Notes: generated by a model not told the origin, from the letters alone. 10,706 bases of DNA from Acidimicrobiia bacterium (GCA_025357995.1 JANYLF010000230.1:1-10706); one strand, 5' to 3'; shown: positions 1 to 6,522, counted from the first letter of the stretch. Numbers and translations are program-made.

Positions 1-1
1 T

Positions 2-1030
2 CTGGCCGCCCGAACCGACGTCGCAGTCCGCGCGTACGCGCTCACGTGGCGTGGCCGCCACGCCCTCGCCGACGCCGTCCCCGCGAACGTCACGGCCACC
101 ACCCGGCCCCTCCCCGCGACCGTCGTGCGCGAGCTGTGGGAGCGCGGCTCAGGCCGACCGCGCGCGGAGGATTGGACCGGTCCGGTCGATGTGGTCCATG
201 CCACCAACTTCGTCGCGCCACCCGCGCACGCGCCGGTCGTCGTCACCGTCCACGACGTCACGTTCCTCCGATTTCCCGAGCTGTGCACCCCGGCAACGCT
301 GCGATACCCGGATCTCCTGCGCCGCGCGCTCGACCGCGGCGCCACCGTGCACGCCCCGAGCAAGTTCGTCGCACGCGAAGTTCGCGAGCTGCTGCAGGCA
401 CCGTCCGAACGCGTGGTCGCGATCCACTCGGGTGTGCCCCACGTCAGCGGCGGCCACGCCGCGGCGGGCGCGACGCTTGCCGGTTCTGCGCGTTATGTGC
501 TGAGCCTCGGTACCATCGAACCGCGCAAGAATCTCACGACACTCGTGCGTGCGTTCGATCGCGTGGCCGAGATCGATCCCGCGCTGCGACTCGTGTTGGC
601 CGGGCCATCGGGGTGGGACTCCGCTCGCGTTCAATCGGCGATCGACAGCAGTCGATCGCGCGATCGCATCGCACAACTCGGATTCGTCGGCGACCGCGAA
701 CGCGCCGACCTGCTCGCGGGCGCGACGGTCTTTGCGTACCCATCGATCTACGAGGGCTTCGGATTTCCGCCGCTCGAGGCCATGCAATCCGGGGTGCCCG
801 TCGTCGCAAGTGATGCAGGCTCGCTCCCGGAGGTGTTGGGCGACGCGGCAACGTTGGTGACGCCGCTCGACGTCGACGGCCTCGCGGCCGCGATCGCCCG
901 GCTGGCACAGTTGCGCAACGACGATCCCGAACGCGCCGAAATCACCGCACGGGGGCGGGCTCACGCCGCCCGTTACGACTGGACGACGACCGCGGACCAA
1001 CTCGTCGGCTTGTACCGGAGCCTGCAGTGA
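2..1030 (+). CDS. GT4-family glycosyltransferase (5' partial)
   Basis: This is a retaining GT-B glycosyltransferase (GT4, mannosyltransferase/RfaG-like) that probably adds a sugar from a nucleotide donor to a surface glycan at the cytoplasmic face. The frame is open to the window edge, and the translation upstream of the first internal GTG (125) still reads like family sequence, so the true start lies outside; about 342 residues are visible. Family marks seen are the N-domain segment VVVTVHDVTFL (about 235-267), the hinge-side motif GTIEPRKN (about 509-532) and the donor-site EX7E pair with Glu codons at 752-754 and 776-778 inside YEGFGFPPLEAM. There is no signal peptide or membrane segment in the visible part. 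Its stop overlaps the start of the next GT4 gene (GTGA), which indicates an operon and translational coupling. Sugar and acceptor cannot be read from the sequence; GDP-mannose or GDP-D-rhamnose is an inference from the downstream reductase. Confidence 0.9.
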   Translation: MAARTDVAVRAYALTWRGRHALADAVPANVTATTRPLPATVVRELWERGSGRPRAEDWTGPVDVVHATNFVAPPAHAPVVVTVHDVTFLRFPELCTPATLRYPDLLRRALDRGATVHAPSKFVAREVRELLQAPSERVVAIHSGVPHVSGGHAAAGATLAGSARYVLSLGTIEPRKNLTTLVRAFDRVAEIDPALRLVLAGPSGWDSARVQSAIDSSRSRDRIAQLGFVGDRERADLLAGATVFAYPSIYEGFGFPPLEAMQSGVPVVASDAGSLPEVLGDAATLVTPLDVDGLAAAIARLAQLRNDDPERAEITARGRAHAARYDWTTTADQLVGLYRSLQ

Positions 1031-2109
1031 AGGCCGGCCTGCACATCGGCCAGCTGCTCCAGCCGGTCCCCGGTGGTATCGGTCGCTACGTGGTGCACGT
1101 GGCGCAGAACCTGCCCGTGGCCGAGGTCGAAGTCCTGAACTTTGGGGCCGGAACTCCGAGCGAACGGGTCCAGGGCCTGATCGGGGAGTGCGTGGATCTC
1201 GGCTGGCCGCGCGGACCTCTGCGCTACGAGTTCTGGCATCGATTCCGACGACCGAGGGTTCGGTTACCGGTCGACGTCGTGCATGCGCCCAGTCTCGCGA
1301 TTCCACCCGTGCAGCCGCTGCCCCTCGTCGTGACGGTGCACGACGTTGCGTTTCTCCGCGAGCCCGCGGCGTTCACGCGGCGCGGCCTCGACTTCCATCG
1401 CCGGGGTCTCGACATCGCGCACAAGGAGGCCGACGCAGTCATCACCGCCTCGCGCTTCGCACGGGATGAGCTGGTGAGCGTCGGCTTTGCCCGTGAACGC
1501 ATCTACCTCGCGCCGCACGGCGTGGCGATTCGAAACCCCGAAGCCGATGCGATGATCGACGCTCGCGTCGCGCGCGTCGGCGCAAAGCCTCCCTACGTAT
1601 TGGCGGTCGGTACGGTCGAGCCGCGGAAGGCGCTCGACATGCTCGCGCGGGCGGTCACGGCCGCGCGCCGAGAGCTGCCCGACCTCACGCTCGCCATCGT
1701 GGGGCCCGACGGATGGCTTCACGTCGAAGGACTTGACGTGGAGGGCGTGCACCGTCTCGGCACCGTCGACGAGCACACGCTGGACGCGCTGTATCGCCGC
1801 GCGGTCCTCTGCGCGATCCCGTCGCGCTACGAAGGGTTCGGATTGCCCGCACTCGAAGCAATGGCGCGCGGCTGCCCGGTGATCGCCAGCAACGCCACGA
1901 GCCTGCCCGAGGTGGTGGGCACCGCCGGCGTGCTGGTGCCCGTCGGCGCCGTCGACTCGTGGGCCGATGCCATCGTCGCGCTCGCGTCCGATCCCGAGCG
2001 TCGGGCGACCCTCGGTCGGCTCGGGAAAGCTCGGGCCGCGGGCTTCACGTGGCGCGGCTCGGCCTACGCGCACGCGGCGGCCTACGCCGCCGCGCTCGAC
2101 GCCTCGTAG
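1027..2109 (+). CDS. GT4-family glycosyltransferase, second of three
   Basis: A complete 360-aa GT-B glycosyltransferase of family GT4, cytosolic or peripheral membrane, predicted to build a surface polysaccharide or glycolipid with its neighbours. The N-terminal glycine loop PGGIGRYV is at residues 15-22, VVTVHDVAF at 101-109, VGTVEPRK at 194-201, and the EX7E donor motif at Glu269 and Glu277 (YEGFGLPALEAM). The length is normal for the family. The GTG start at 1027 overlaps the previous stop (1028-1030) and has a GGAG ribosome-binding core six bases upstream, so this start is well supported. Shared motifs and domain order with the flanking GT4 genes suggest a tandem paralogue; the GDP-sugar donor is inferred from context only. 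Confidence 0.92.
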   Translation: MKAGLHIGQLLQPVPGGIGRYVVHVAQNLPVAEVEVLNFGAGTPSERVQGLIGECVDLGWPRGPLRYEFWHRFRRPRVRLPVDVVHAPSLAIPPVQPLPLVVTVHDVAFLREPAAFTRRGLDFHRRGLDIAHKEADAVITASRFARDELVSVGFARERIYLAPHGVAIRNPEADAMIDARVARVGAKPPYVLAVGTVEPRKALDMLARAVTAARRELPDLTLAIVGPDGWLHVEGLDVEGVHRLGTVDEHTLDALYRRAVLCAIPSRYEGFGLPALEAMARGCPVIASNATSLPEVVGTAGVLVPVGAVDSWADAIVALASDPERRATLGRLGKARAAGFTWRGSAYAHAAAYAAALDAS

Positions 2110-2112
2110 ACT
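2107..2112 (+). promoter_or_regulatory. Putative -10 box TAGACT for leaderless start of third GT4
   Basis: TAGACT fits the actinobacterial TANNNT -10 pattern. It lies six bases before the GTG at 2119 and includes the TAG stop codon of the preceding gene. No Shine-Dalgarno sequence precedes that GTG, unlike the other internal genes of this operon. This suggests a secondary leaderless transcript beginning at or near the start codon. No convincing -35 box is visible. Confidence 0.35.
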
Positions 2113-2118
2113 CGCTCC

Positions 2119-3237
2119 GTGCGGCTGCTGCTCGACGTTTCGGCCGTCCCCGCGCGCCCCGTCGGCGCGGGTGTGTACACCGTGGAGATCGCGCGGGCGT
2201 TGGACCGTCGCGTCGATCTCGACCTCCACCTCGTCACCCGCACGGACGATGCCACCCGGTGGACCACGCTCGCGCCCTCGGCAACGGTGCACGCGGAAGT
2301 CCCCGTCTCCCGTCCGGCGCGCCTCGTGTGGGAACAGCGCGGCGCGCCGAAGCTCGCTCGGAGCGTTCGCGGCGATCTCTGGCACGGACCGCACTACACG
2401 CTCCCGCTCCGCCTCGACATCCCGAGCGTGGTCACAGTGCACGATCTGACGTTCTTCGAACACCCCGAATGGCACGAGCGCAGCAAGGTTCTGTTCTTTC
2501 GTCGCATGATTCGCGCCAGTACCGCACGCGCCGCGTCGATCGTTGCCGTCAGCGCCCATACCGCGCGTCACCTCACGGCAGTACTCGCGCCATCGACACC
2601 AACGTTCGTGGCACCTCATGGTGTCGATCACGAACGATTCGTGCCCGCGGGCGTCGCAGACCGCGAACGTCTCGCCGCCACCGGCATCGTCGCGCCGTAC
2701 CTCGCGTTCGCCGCCACGATCGAACCGCGCAAAGACGTTCCCACCCTCATCCGCGCGTTCGCGTCGATCGCCGACGAACTTCCCGACCTCACCCTTGTGA
2801 TCGCCGGACGCGACGGCTGGGGTACCCGGCCCGTGCGAGATGCGGCCGCGGCGAGCGGACACACCACGCGCATCATGCGAACGGGCTGGATGGCCGACGA
2901 CACCCTCCCCGCCTTCTTCCGATGTGCAGAGGCCGTCGCGTACCCATCACTCGAGGAAGGATTCGGACTCCCGGCTCTCGAAGCCCTCGCGTGTGGAGCG
3001 GCGCTGGTCACGACCACAGGATCCGCGATGGAAGAGGTCGTGAACGATGCGGCGCTGCTCGTTCCACCCCGTGACACCCGAGCCCTCGCCGCATCGTTGC
3101 TCCAGGTCTGTACGGATTCAAAGCTGCGCGACCGTCTCCGGGCCCTCGGCCCGAAGCGCGCGCGGCAGTTCACTTGGGAAGCATCCGCCGACCAACATCT
3201 CGCGGCCTACGCTGCGGCTCTGGGGGGAAGAGCATGA
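2119..3237 (+). CDS. GT4-family glycosyltransferase, third of three
   Basis: A complete 372-aa GT-B glycosyltransferase (GT4). The start GTG gives MRLLLDVSAVPARPVGAGVY, a classic GT4 N-terminal strand plus glycine loop, so the start is secure. Other marks are VVTVHDLTFF at residues 104-113, the AATIEPRK motif at 198-205, and EX7E at Glu280 and Glu288 (EEGFGLPALEAL). It lies nine bases after the second GT4 stop, and its own stop overlaps the next start in an ATGA junction, so it belongs to the same operon. Its probable role is a further sugar addition to the same glycan. There is no ribosome-binding site before the GTG, but a -10-like box is there (2107-2112), so it may also be transcribed on its own. 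Donor and acceptor are unknown. Confidence 0.92.
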   Translation: MRLLLDVSAVPARPVGAGVYTVEIARALDRRVDLDLHLVTRTDDATRWTTLAPSATVHAEVPVSRPARLVWEQRGAPKLARSVRGDLWHGPHYTLPLRLDIPSVVTVHDLTFFEHPEWHERSKVLFFRRMIRASTARAASIVAVSAHTARHLTAVLAPSTPTFVAPHGVDHERFVPAGVADRERLAATGIVAPYLAFAATIEPRKDVPTLIRAFASIADELPDLTLVIAGRDGWGTRPVRDAAAASGHTTRIMRTGWMADDTLPAFFRCAEAVAYPSLEEGFGLPALEALACGAALVTTTGSAMEEVVNDAALLVPPRDTRALAASLLQVCTDSKLRDRLRALGPKRARQFTWEASADQHLAAYAAALGGRA

Positions 3238-4145
3238 GAGCAACCGTCACCGGCGCCGGTGGCTTTGTCGGACCGCACCTCGTCGCGCACCTCCGCGCGA
3301 GCGGAGACGAGGTCACCGAAATGGATCTCTTCGGACCGGTCGAGGTCGATGTCACCGATGCCGATTCGGTCCTGGCCCGGTTCGACGAGGCTCAGCCCGA
3401 GGTGGTGTACCACCTCGCCGCGCTCAGTCACGTCGGCCAGAGTTGGTCGAGCCCGGGCAAGTCGTTCCGCGTGAACGCCGAGGGAACGCTGCACGCGTTG
3501 CGCGCCTGTCGGGAACTCAAGATCCCGCGCGTCGTCGTCATCCTCAGCTCGGAGGAGTACGGCAACGCGGCGCCGGAGGCCCTCCCGCTGACCGAGAATG
3601 CGCCGCTCCGCCCAGTGACGCCCTACGGTGCGAGCAAGGTCGCCGCCGATTTCCTCGCGCTCCAGGCGCACCTGGCCGACGCGTTGCACGTGGTCCGCGT
3701 TCGTCCGTTCGGACACACGGGGCCTGGCCAATCAGACCAGTTCGTCGTGCCCGCACTCGCCGCGCGGATCGCGCGCGCGGAACGCGACGGCGCGGACGAG
3801 ATCCCCGTGGGATCGCTCACCGCAGTGCGCGACCTCTCCGACGTCCGTGACGTGGTACGCGCGTACCGCCTCCTCGCGGAGCTCGGCACGGCCGGCGACG
3901 TGTACAACGTGTGCTCCGGCCGCGGCAGCAGCATTCAAGAGATCGCCGACCTGCTCCTCGCCCACGCCACGAGACCCATTCGTCTCGTCACCGATCCCGC
4001 GCTGGTTCGCCCGGTCGACGCGCCGCGGATGGTCGGCGACAACACGCACCTACGTGCTGCCACCGGTTGGGCACCGGAGTTCACCCTCGAACAAACGTTG
4101 GCCGATGTCCTCGACGCCGCGCGAGTGGCCGCGGCGGCCGCGTAA
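3234..4145 (+). CDS. rmd: NAD-dependent epimerase/dehydratase, GDP-4-dehydro-6-deoxy-D-mannose reductase-like
   Basis: An extended SDR of 303 aa, likely reducing GDP-4-dehydro-6-deoxy-D-mannose to GDP-D-rhamnose in the cytosol, to feed the upstream glycosyltransferases. The Rossmann motif GAGGFVG is at residues 7-13 and catalytic YGASK at 131-135 (Tyr131, Lys135), with the Ser pair at 105-106 in SSEEYGN. The segments HLAALSHVG, VRPFGHTGPGQSDQFVVP, VYNVCSGRGSSIQEIADLLL and GDNTHLRAATGWAPEF follow the Rmd pattern closely, as in GDP-mannose dehydratase relatives. An upstream in-frame start at 3174 would add 20 residues unlike the family and would lie inside the GT4 gene. The ATG at 3234 begins directly at the first beta strand, has a purine-rich GGGGGGAAG ribosome site, and overlaps the GT4 stop (ATGA). 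No GDP-mannose 4,6-dehydratase gene is in the window. A related GDP-sugar epimerase/reductase specificity remains possible. Confidence 0.85.
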   Translation: MRATVTGAGGFVGPHLVAHLRASGDEVTEMDLFGPVEVDVTDADSVLARFDEAQPEVVYHLAALSHVGQSWSSPGKSFRVNAEGTLHALRACRELKIPRVVVILSSEEYGNAAPEALPLTENAPLRPVTPYGASKVAADFLALQAHLADALHVVRVRPFGHTGPGQSDQFVVPALAARIARAERDGADEIPVGSLTAVRDLSDVRDVVRAYRLLAELGTAGDVYNVCSGRGSSIQEIADLLLAHATRPIRLVTDPALVRPVDAPRMVGDNTHLRAATGWAPEFTLEQTLADVLDAARVAAAAA

Positions 4146-4169
4146 GCGCGTTCTCGCCCTCTCGGCGGT

Positions 4170-4940
4170 TCAGATCACCTGACGGTCGAGCCACCCCAAC
4201 ACCGAGGCGACCGCGCGTGGATCGTGACGGAGCCGACGGCCTGCATTCTCGACGATTCGCAACTCGGCTCCGCCGTGTGCGTCGGCGAGGAGCTCGGCGT
4301 CGGCCACCGACACGACATCGTCGTCCGTCCCGTGCAGTAATAGGAGCGGCCGCGGCGCGAACGCGCGCGCACTCGAGACCGCGTCGACGGCCGCGATGTC
4401 TCGAGCCCACGCGGCGACATCACCGGGGGCATCTTCGGCGCGGAACACACCCATCCTTCGACAGTGACGCACGAAGCGGTTGGCGTCACGCGACCAGTCG
4501 GAGAGGTTCGCGGGTGCTCCCAGTGCCGCGATGCCTCGCACTCGCGGATCTCGCGCGCCGACTCCGAGCGTCAGCGCCCCACCGACTCCCGTCCCGAGCA
4601 TCCACACATCGACCACCTCCGGGTCGGCCAGCACCGTGTCGACCGCGAGCCGGAGATCGGCATTCCACGCGGCGATGGAAAAGTCGCCCTCGGATCCGCC
4701 CGTTCCCTGGAAGTTGAAGGTGAGCACCCGCCATCCGACCTGAGCCGCGATGCGATCGGCGAACTCCGGGAACGTGAGGCCGGAGGCGACCGAACCGCGC
4801 GGCGGGGTGGGGAAGTCGTGACACAGCACGAGCGCCGGGCCCGAGCCGCTCACGCTGGGCCGCGCCCAGTGCGCGGCAAGCACCGTGCCGTCGACGTGTT
4901 CGATGCGCTGGTCCAACGGGGCTCCTCGGTCGGTCCCCAT
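4170..4940 (-). CDS. Alpha/beta-hydrolase fold protein with degenerate catalytic triad
   Basis: A cytosolic alpha/beta-hydrolase of 256 aa with no signal peptide. The fold marks are clear: LVLCHDFPTPPRG at residues 37-49 (oxyanion region), FNFQGTGGSEGDFS at 75-88, DVWMLGTGVGGALTLGVGA at 111-129 (nucleophile elbow), LLLHGTDDDVVS at 200-211 (acid loop) and a C-terminal NAGRRLRHDPRAV segment at 232-244. In active relatives the elbow is G-x-S-x-G and the last segment carries Gly-His. Here the elbow reads G-T-G-V-G, so position 118 is Gly, and residue 235 is Arg. His239 a few residues on might substitute, but no obvious nucleophile remains. The reading frame is intact along its full length, which argues for a retained non-catalytic role rather than decay. 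The gene converges on the SDR gene (24-bp gap) and diverges from the DUF1802 gene (14-bp gap). The weak AGGA before the ATG sits very close, at two bases. Confidence 0.85.
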   Translation of the reverse strand: MGTDRGAPLDQRIEHVDGTVLAAHWARPSVSGSGPALVLCHDFPTPPRGSVASGLTFPEFADRIAAQVGWRVLTFNFQGTGGSEGDFSIAAWNADLRLAVDTVLADPEVVDVWMLGTGVGGALTLGVGARDPRVRGIAALGAPANLSDWSRDANRFVRHCRRMGVFRAEDAPGDVAAWARDIAAVDAVSSARAFAPRPLLLLHGTDDDVVSVADAELLADAHGGAELRIVENAGRRLRHDPRAVASVLGWLDRQVI

Positions 4941-4946
4941 TATCCT
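4941..4946 (+). promoter_or_regulatory. Putative -10 box TATCCT, leaderless start of DUF1802 gene
   Basis: TATCCT matches TANNNT and is followed by eight bases and then the GTG at 4955. There is no Shine-Dalgarno sequence in the 14-bp gap between the divergent starts, so leaderless initiation is the simplest reading. Any -35 element would lie inside the 5' end of the divergent hydrolase gene. Confidence 0.45.
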
Positions 4947-4954
4947 GGTTCATC

Positions 4955-5575
4955 GTGACGACTTCCGTGCTCAAGGTGCCCGCATTCAAAGAATGGGCCG
5001 TCGTGGTGCAAGCACTCCTCGAAGGCGAACAGATCATCGACATCCGTAAGGGTGGACTCCGCGAGGTCGGCCGCCATTTCGCGATTCAGTCGACGCGCCT
5101 CTGGCTGTACCCCACCGTCGAACACCAACAACCGGCGCTCCTCAAGCCCGCGTACCAACGCTGGGTCGCGAGCACTGAGGCCGCCGCGCCGCCAGAACGC
5201 GCGATTCGCGTCGAGGGCTGGGCGGATGTCGTCGGAGTCGCAACCGTCGCGGAACCGGAGGTGCTCGACGCGCTCGACGGCAAGGTCGTGTGGTCACGCG
5301 AGTACGTGGACACCCGCTTCCGATGGAAGGCGCGAGACCCGCTGCACGTCCTTGCGCTCCGCGTGCACCGACTGGATCAACCGATCACGGTGCCGTTTCG
5401 CGACGAGTACGGCGGCTGCACGTCGTGGGTCGAGTTCGATGCCCTCCCCGATCCGGACCAGGTCGCCAGTTCACCGGCGTTGTCGGACGAGGCGTTCGCG
5501 GCGCGGCTCGAGGGCTGCGCCACCGCGATTCCCGGAGGTTGGCGCACTCCGGTCGTCGGCGACGGACCGGGCTGA
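4955..5575 (+). CDS. DUF1802 family protein
   Basis: A 206-aa soluble protein that I recognise as DUF1802-like from its opening: LKVPAFKEWAVVVQALLEGE at residues 6-25, followed by QIIDIRKGGLREVG (26-39) and the LWLYPTVEHQQP block (49-60). This family occurs in cyanobacteria, actinobacteria and others and has no established function. No catalytic motif, membrane segment or signal peptide is evident. A later LHVLALRVHRLDQP block (129-142) and the ending PGGWRTPVVG look like ordinary folded sequence. The GTG start follows a -10-like TATCCT with no ribosome-binding site, so translation is probably leaderless. It starts back to back with the degenerate hydrolase and converges with the 62-aa gene (10-bp gap). 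Function should not be guessed from these neighbours. Confidence 0.8.
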   Translation: MTTSVLKVPAFKEWAVVVQALLEGEQIIDIRKGGLREVGRHFAIQSTRLWLYPTVEHQQPALLKPAYQRWVASTEAAAPPERAIRVEGWADVVGVATVAEPEVLDALDGKVVWSREYVDTRFRWKARDPLHVLALRVHRLDQPITVPFRDEYGGCTSWVEFDALPDPDQVASSPALSDEAFAARLEGCATAIPGGWRTPVVGDGPG

Positions 5576-5585
5576 CCGAGGGTCT

Positions 5586-5774
5586 TCAGGCGAGTCGGTA
5601 CCCGCGATTGCGCGCCTCGACCGGCGTGTCCGGACCGAAGCAGACGAACTGTTCGGACGCCATGAGCGCCTCGACGGCCTCCGCGTCGAGCTCGGGATCG
5701 TCCAGGTCGTAGAGGCGTTGGTTCCGCTTGTCTCCGACGTAGCGGAACTCCTCGAACTTCGTGGGGCGACTCAT
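5586..5774 (-). CDS. Small conserved-looking protein of unknown function (62 aa)
   Basis: A short charged protein beginning MSRPTKFEEFRYVGDKRNQ and ending FGPDTPVEARNRGYRLA. I know of no named domain. The mix of charged and aromatic residues and the codon use resemble a real gene, and I believe similar roughly 60-aa proteins occur in related actinobacteria, but that is recollection rather than a search. The frame runs 20 codons further upstream (to 5834), but those codons cover the inverted repeat and read as low-quality sequence. The ATG at 5774 is preferred because a TATCCT -10 box ends seven bases before it, which suits a leaderless transcript; there is no Shine-Dalgarno sequence. No cysteine pairs suggesting a zinc site and no membrane segment are present. 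Confidence 0.65.
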   Translation of the reverse strand: MSRPTKFEEFRYVGDKRNQRLYDLDDPELDAEAVEALMASEQFVCFGPDTPVEARNRGYRLA

Positions 5775-5781
5775 GGCGCCG

Positions 5782-5787
5782 AGGATA
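5782..5787 (-). promoter_or_regulatory. Putative -10 box TATCCT, leaderless start of 62-aa gene
   Basis: On the minus strand TATCCT is followed by seven bases and then the ATG at 5774, which would place the transcription start at the start codon. The same hexamer in the same position precedes the DUF1802 gene. The region where a -35 box would lie falls within the inverted repeat at 5795-5830. Confidence 0.45.
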
Positions 5788-5794
5788 CGAGACG

Positions 5795-5830
5795 CGATTG
5801 AGGGAGGACCGGTTGGCCCTCCCTCAATCG
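5795..5830. repeat. Perfect 13-bp inverted repeat with 10-nt loop
   Basis: CGATTGAGGGAGG at 5795-5807 is exactly complementary to CCTCCCTCAATCG at 5818-5830. The 10-nt loop holds an ACCGGT palindrome. No T-run follows on either strand, so it is not a classical Rho-independent terminator. It lies 20 bp upstream of the 62-aa gene start and covers its expected -35 region, so it could be an operator. It could equally be a processing or termination hairpin ending the transcript from 6516. Confidence 0.8.
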
Positions 5831-5863
5831 TCAATCATTGGAATCGCGGTCGGAAATGCTCGG

Positions 5864-5887
5864 GGGAGACCAACTCCCGATCCGGGA
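5864..5887 (-). other. Two mutually exclusive short hairpins
   Basis: The plus-strand segments GGGAG (5864-5868), CTCCC (5874-5878), TCCCG (5875-5879) and CGGGA (5883-5887) can form either of two 5-bp stems. Both need the shared bases 5875-5878, so only one can form at a time. On the minus-strand transcript this lies about 50 nt downstream of the 13-codon ORF, as in attenuation leaders. The stems are short and GC-rich, so chance is a real alternative. Confidence 0.35.
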
Positions 5888-5933
5888 AACGCGACGGTGC
5901 GACGGAGGTTTTCCGCCGAGTCCGAAGTGACGG

Positions 5934-5975
5934 CTAGCGGCCGCGCACCTCCAGGGTCCCATGTTGATCATGCAT
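5934..5975 (-). CDS. Candidate 13-codon leader peptide ORF (MHDQHGTLEVRGR)
   Basis: ATG at 5975 to TAG at 5934 encodes the 13-residue peptide. It is worth listing only because of the exceptional ribosome-binding site just upstream (5981-5996): the core GGGGG ends 11 bases before the ATG. An alternative GTG four codons upstream lies inside that site and would give a 17-aa form. The peptide has no recognisable domain and is too short for a transmembrane segment or signal. It sits between the 152-aa membrane protein (stop at 6058) and the 62-aa gene (start at 5774), followed by competing hairpins. The arrangement suggests a translated leader or a small-peptide gene, and I cannot name a family. 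It could also be part of a structured RNA with no coding role. Confidence 0.45.
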   Translation of the reverse strand: MHDQHGTLEVRGR

Positions 5976-5980
5976 GTGAT

Positions 5981-5996
5981 GGACCACCCCCTTTCT
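5981..5996 (-). promoter_or_regulatory. Near full-length Shine-Dalgarno sequence
   Basis: The minus strand reads AGAAAGGGGGTGGTCC. It can pair over all 16 bases with the bacterial 16S rRNA 3' end (GGATCACCTCCTTTCT), using 14 Watson-Crick and two G-U pairs. Ordinary genes here show only four to eight bases of such complementarity, or none. It precedes the 13-codon ORF at 5934-5975. Confidence 0.7.
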
Positions 5997-6057
5997 CTGG
6001 TACCGAGATTCAAGCACGCGCGAGGGGGTGCCGACGAGGGTTTCCGGAAGAGAAGGA

Positions 6058-6516
6058 TCAGCTTTCTGTCACCGGCTGGGAGCCGGGATCTTCGTCGACC
6101 GCTCGACCGATCGCGCCGATGAACCGCAGGTAGCCGAGCTGACAGTTCATGACCGCCTCGACCTGCTCGGGGATGTAGGACTCACCGGTCTCTGCACAGA
6201 GGTCGACGATGTACGCAATCGTCTCCTCGGGCGCGAGGAGCAGCGGCACAGTCGGTGGGGTGCGGGTGCCGTCGTGTGAGACGCCGCGCTGACGGAAGAA
6301 CTCCATTTGTGCATCGATGATTCGCTTCACGTCGGCTTCGGTGAGCGTGGACGCGGCGAGGTCGTCGAGGTGGTCGACGACCCACCCGAGCGCGTCGTCG
6401 GGGTCGAAGACGGCGTCGGGCGGATCCTCACTCAGCCGCGCGGCCTCCCGGAACACCAGCGCGGCTGCGATCGCCAACACGATCCCGACCACCACGAACC
6501 CAACCACCCAGATCAC
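6058..6516 (-). CDS. Membrane-anchored conserved hypothetical protein (152 aa)
   Basis: The N-terminus is one hydrophobic helix, about residues 2-21, rich in Ile, Val and Ala and followed by FREAAR. This suits a single-pass anchor with the rest probably cytoplasmic. The soluble part has acidic helical stretches: PDDALGWVVDHLDDL (39-53), TEADVKRIIDAQMEFFRQRG (59-78), and a second similar block PEETIAYIVDLCAET (96-110) followed by PEQVEAVMNCQLGYLRFIG (116-134). The two halves may be related helical repeats. I know of no named domain or enzymatic motif. The GTG start is chosen because the hydrophobic helix begins there and TAGGTT (-10-like) ends six bases upstream, with no Shine-Dalgarno sequence. 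It lies 75 bp downstream of the acyl-CoA dehydrogenase operon on the same strand, but probably has its own promoter. Confidence 0.75.
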   Translation of the reverse strand: MIWVVGFVVVGIVLAIAAALVFREAARLSEDPPDAVFDPDDALGWVVDHLDDLAASTLTEADVKRIIDAQMEFFRQRGVSHDGTRTPPTVPLLLAPEETIAYIVDLCAETGESYIPEQVEAVMNCQLGYLRFIGAIGRAVDEDPGSQPVTES

Positions 6517-6522
6517 GGGTGC

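Noticed and set aside
653..666. 14-bp palindrome CGATCGCGCGATCG
   Set aside because: It lies inside GT4 coding sequence and is explained by GC-rich Arg/Asp/Ser codons; no reason to treat it as a site.
149..2862. Long minus-strand open frames opposite the three GT4 genes
   Set aside because: Their residues are dominated by Arg, Gly, Ala and His typical of reading high-GC codons backwards, with no domain motifs, whereas the plus-strand frames carry clear GT4 motifs.
3174..3233. Upstream in-frame start extending the SDR protein by 20 residues
   Set aside because: The added residues precede the first Rossmann strand, do not look like the family, and overlap the GT4 gene; the ATG at 3234 has a ribosome site and an ATGA overlap.
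5831..6013. 60-codon minus-strand frame covering the leader region
   Set aside because: Composition is not protein-like and it overlaps the long Shine-Dalgarno sequence and hairpins; the 13-codon frame in a different register explains the ribosome site better.
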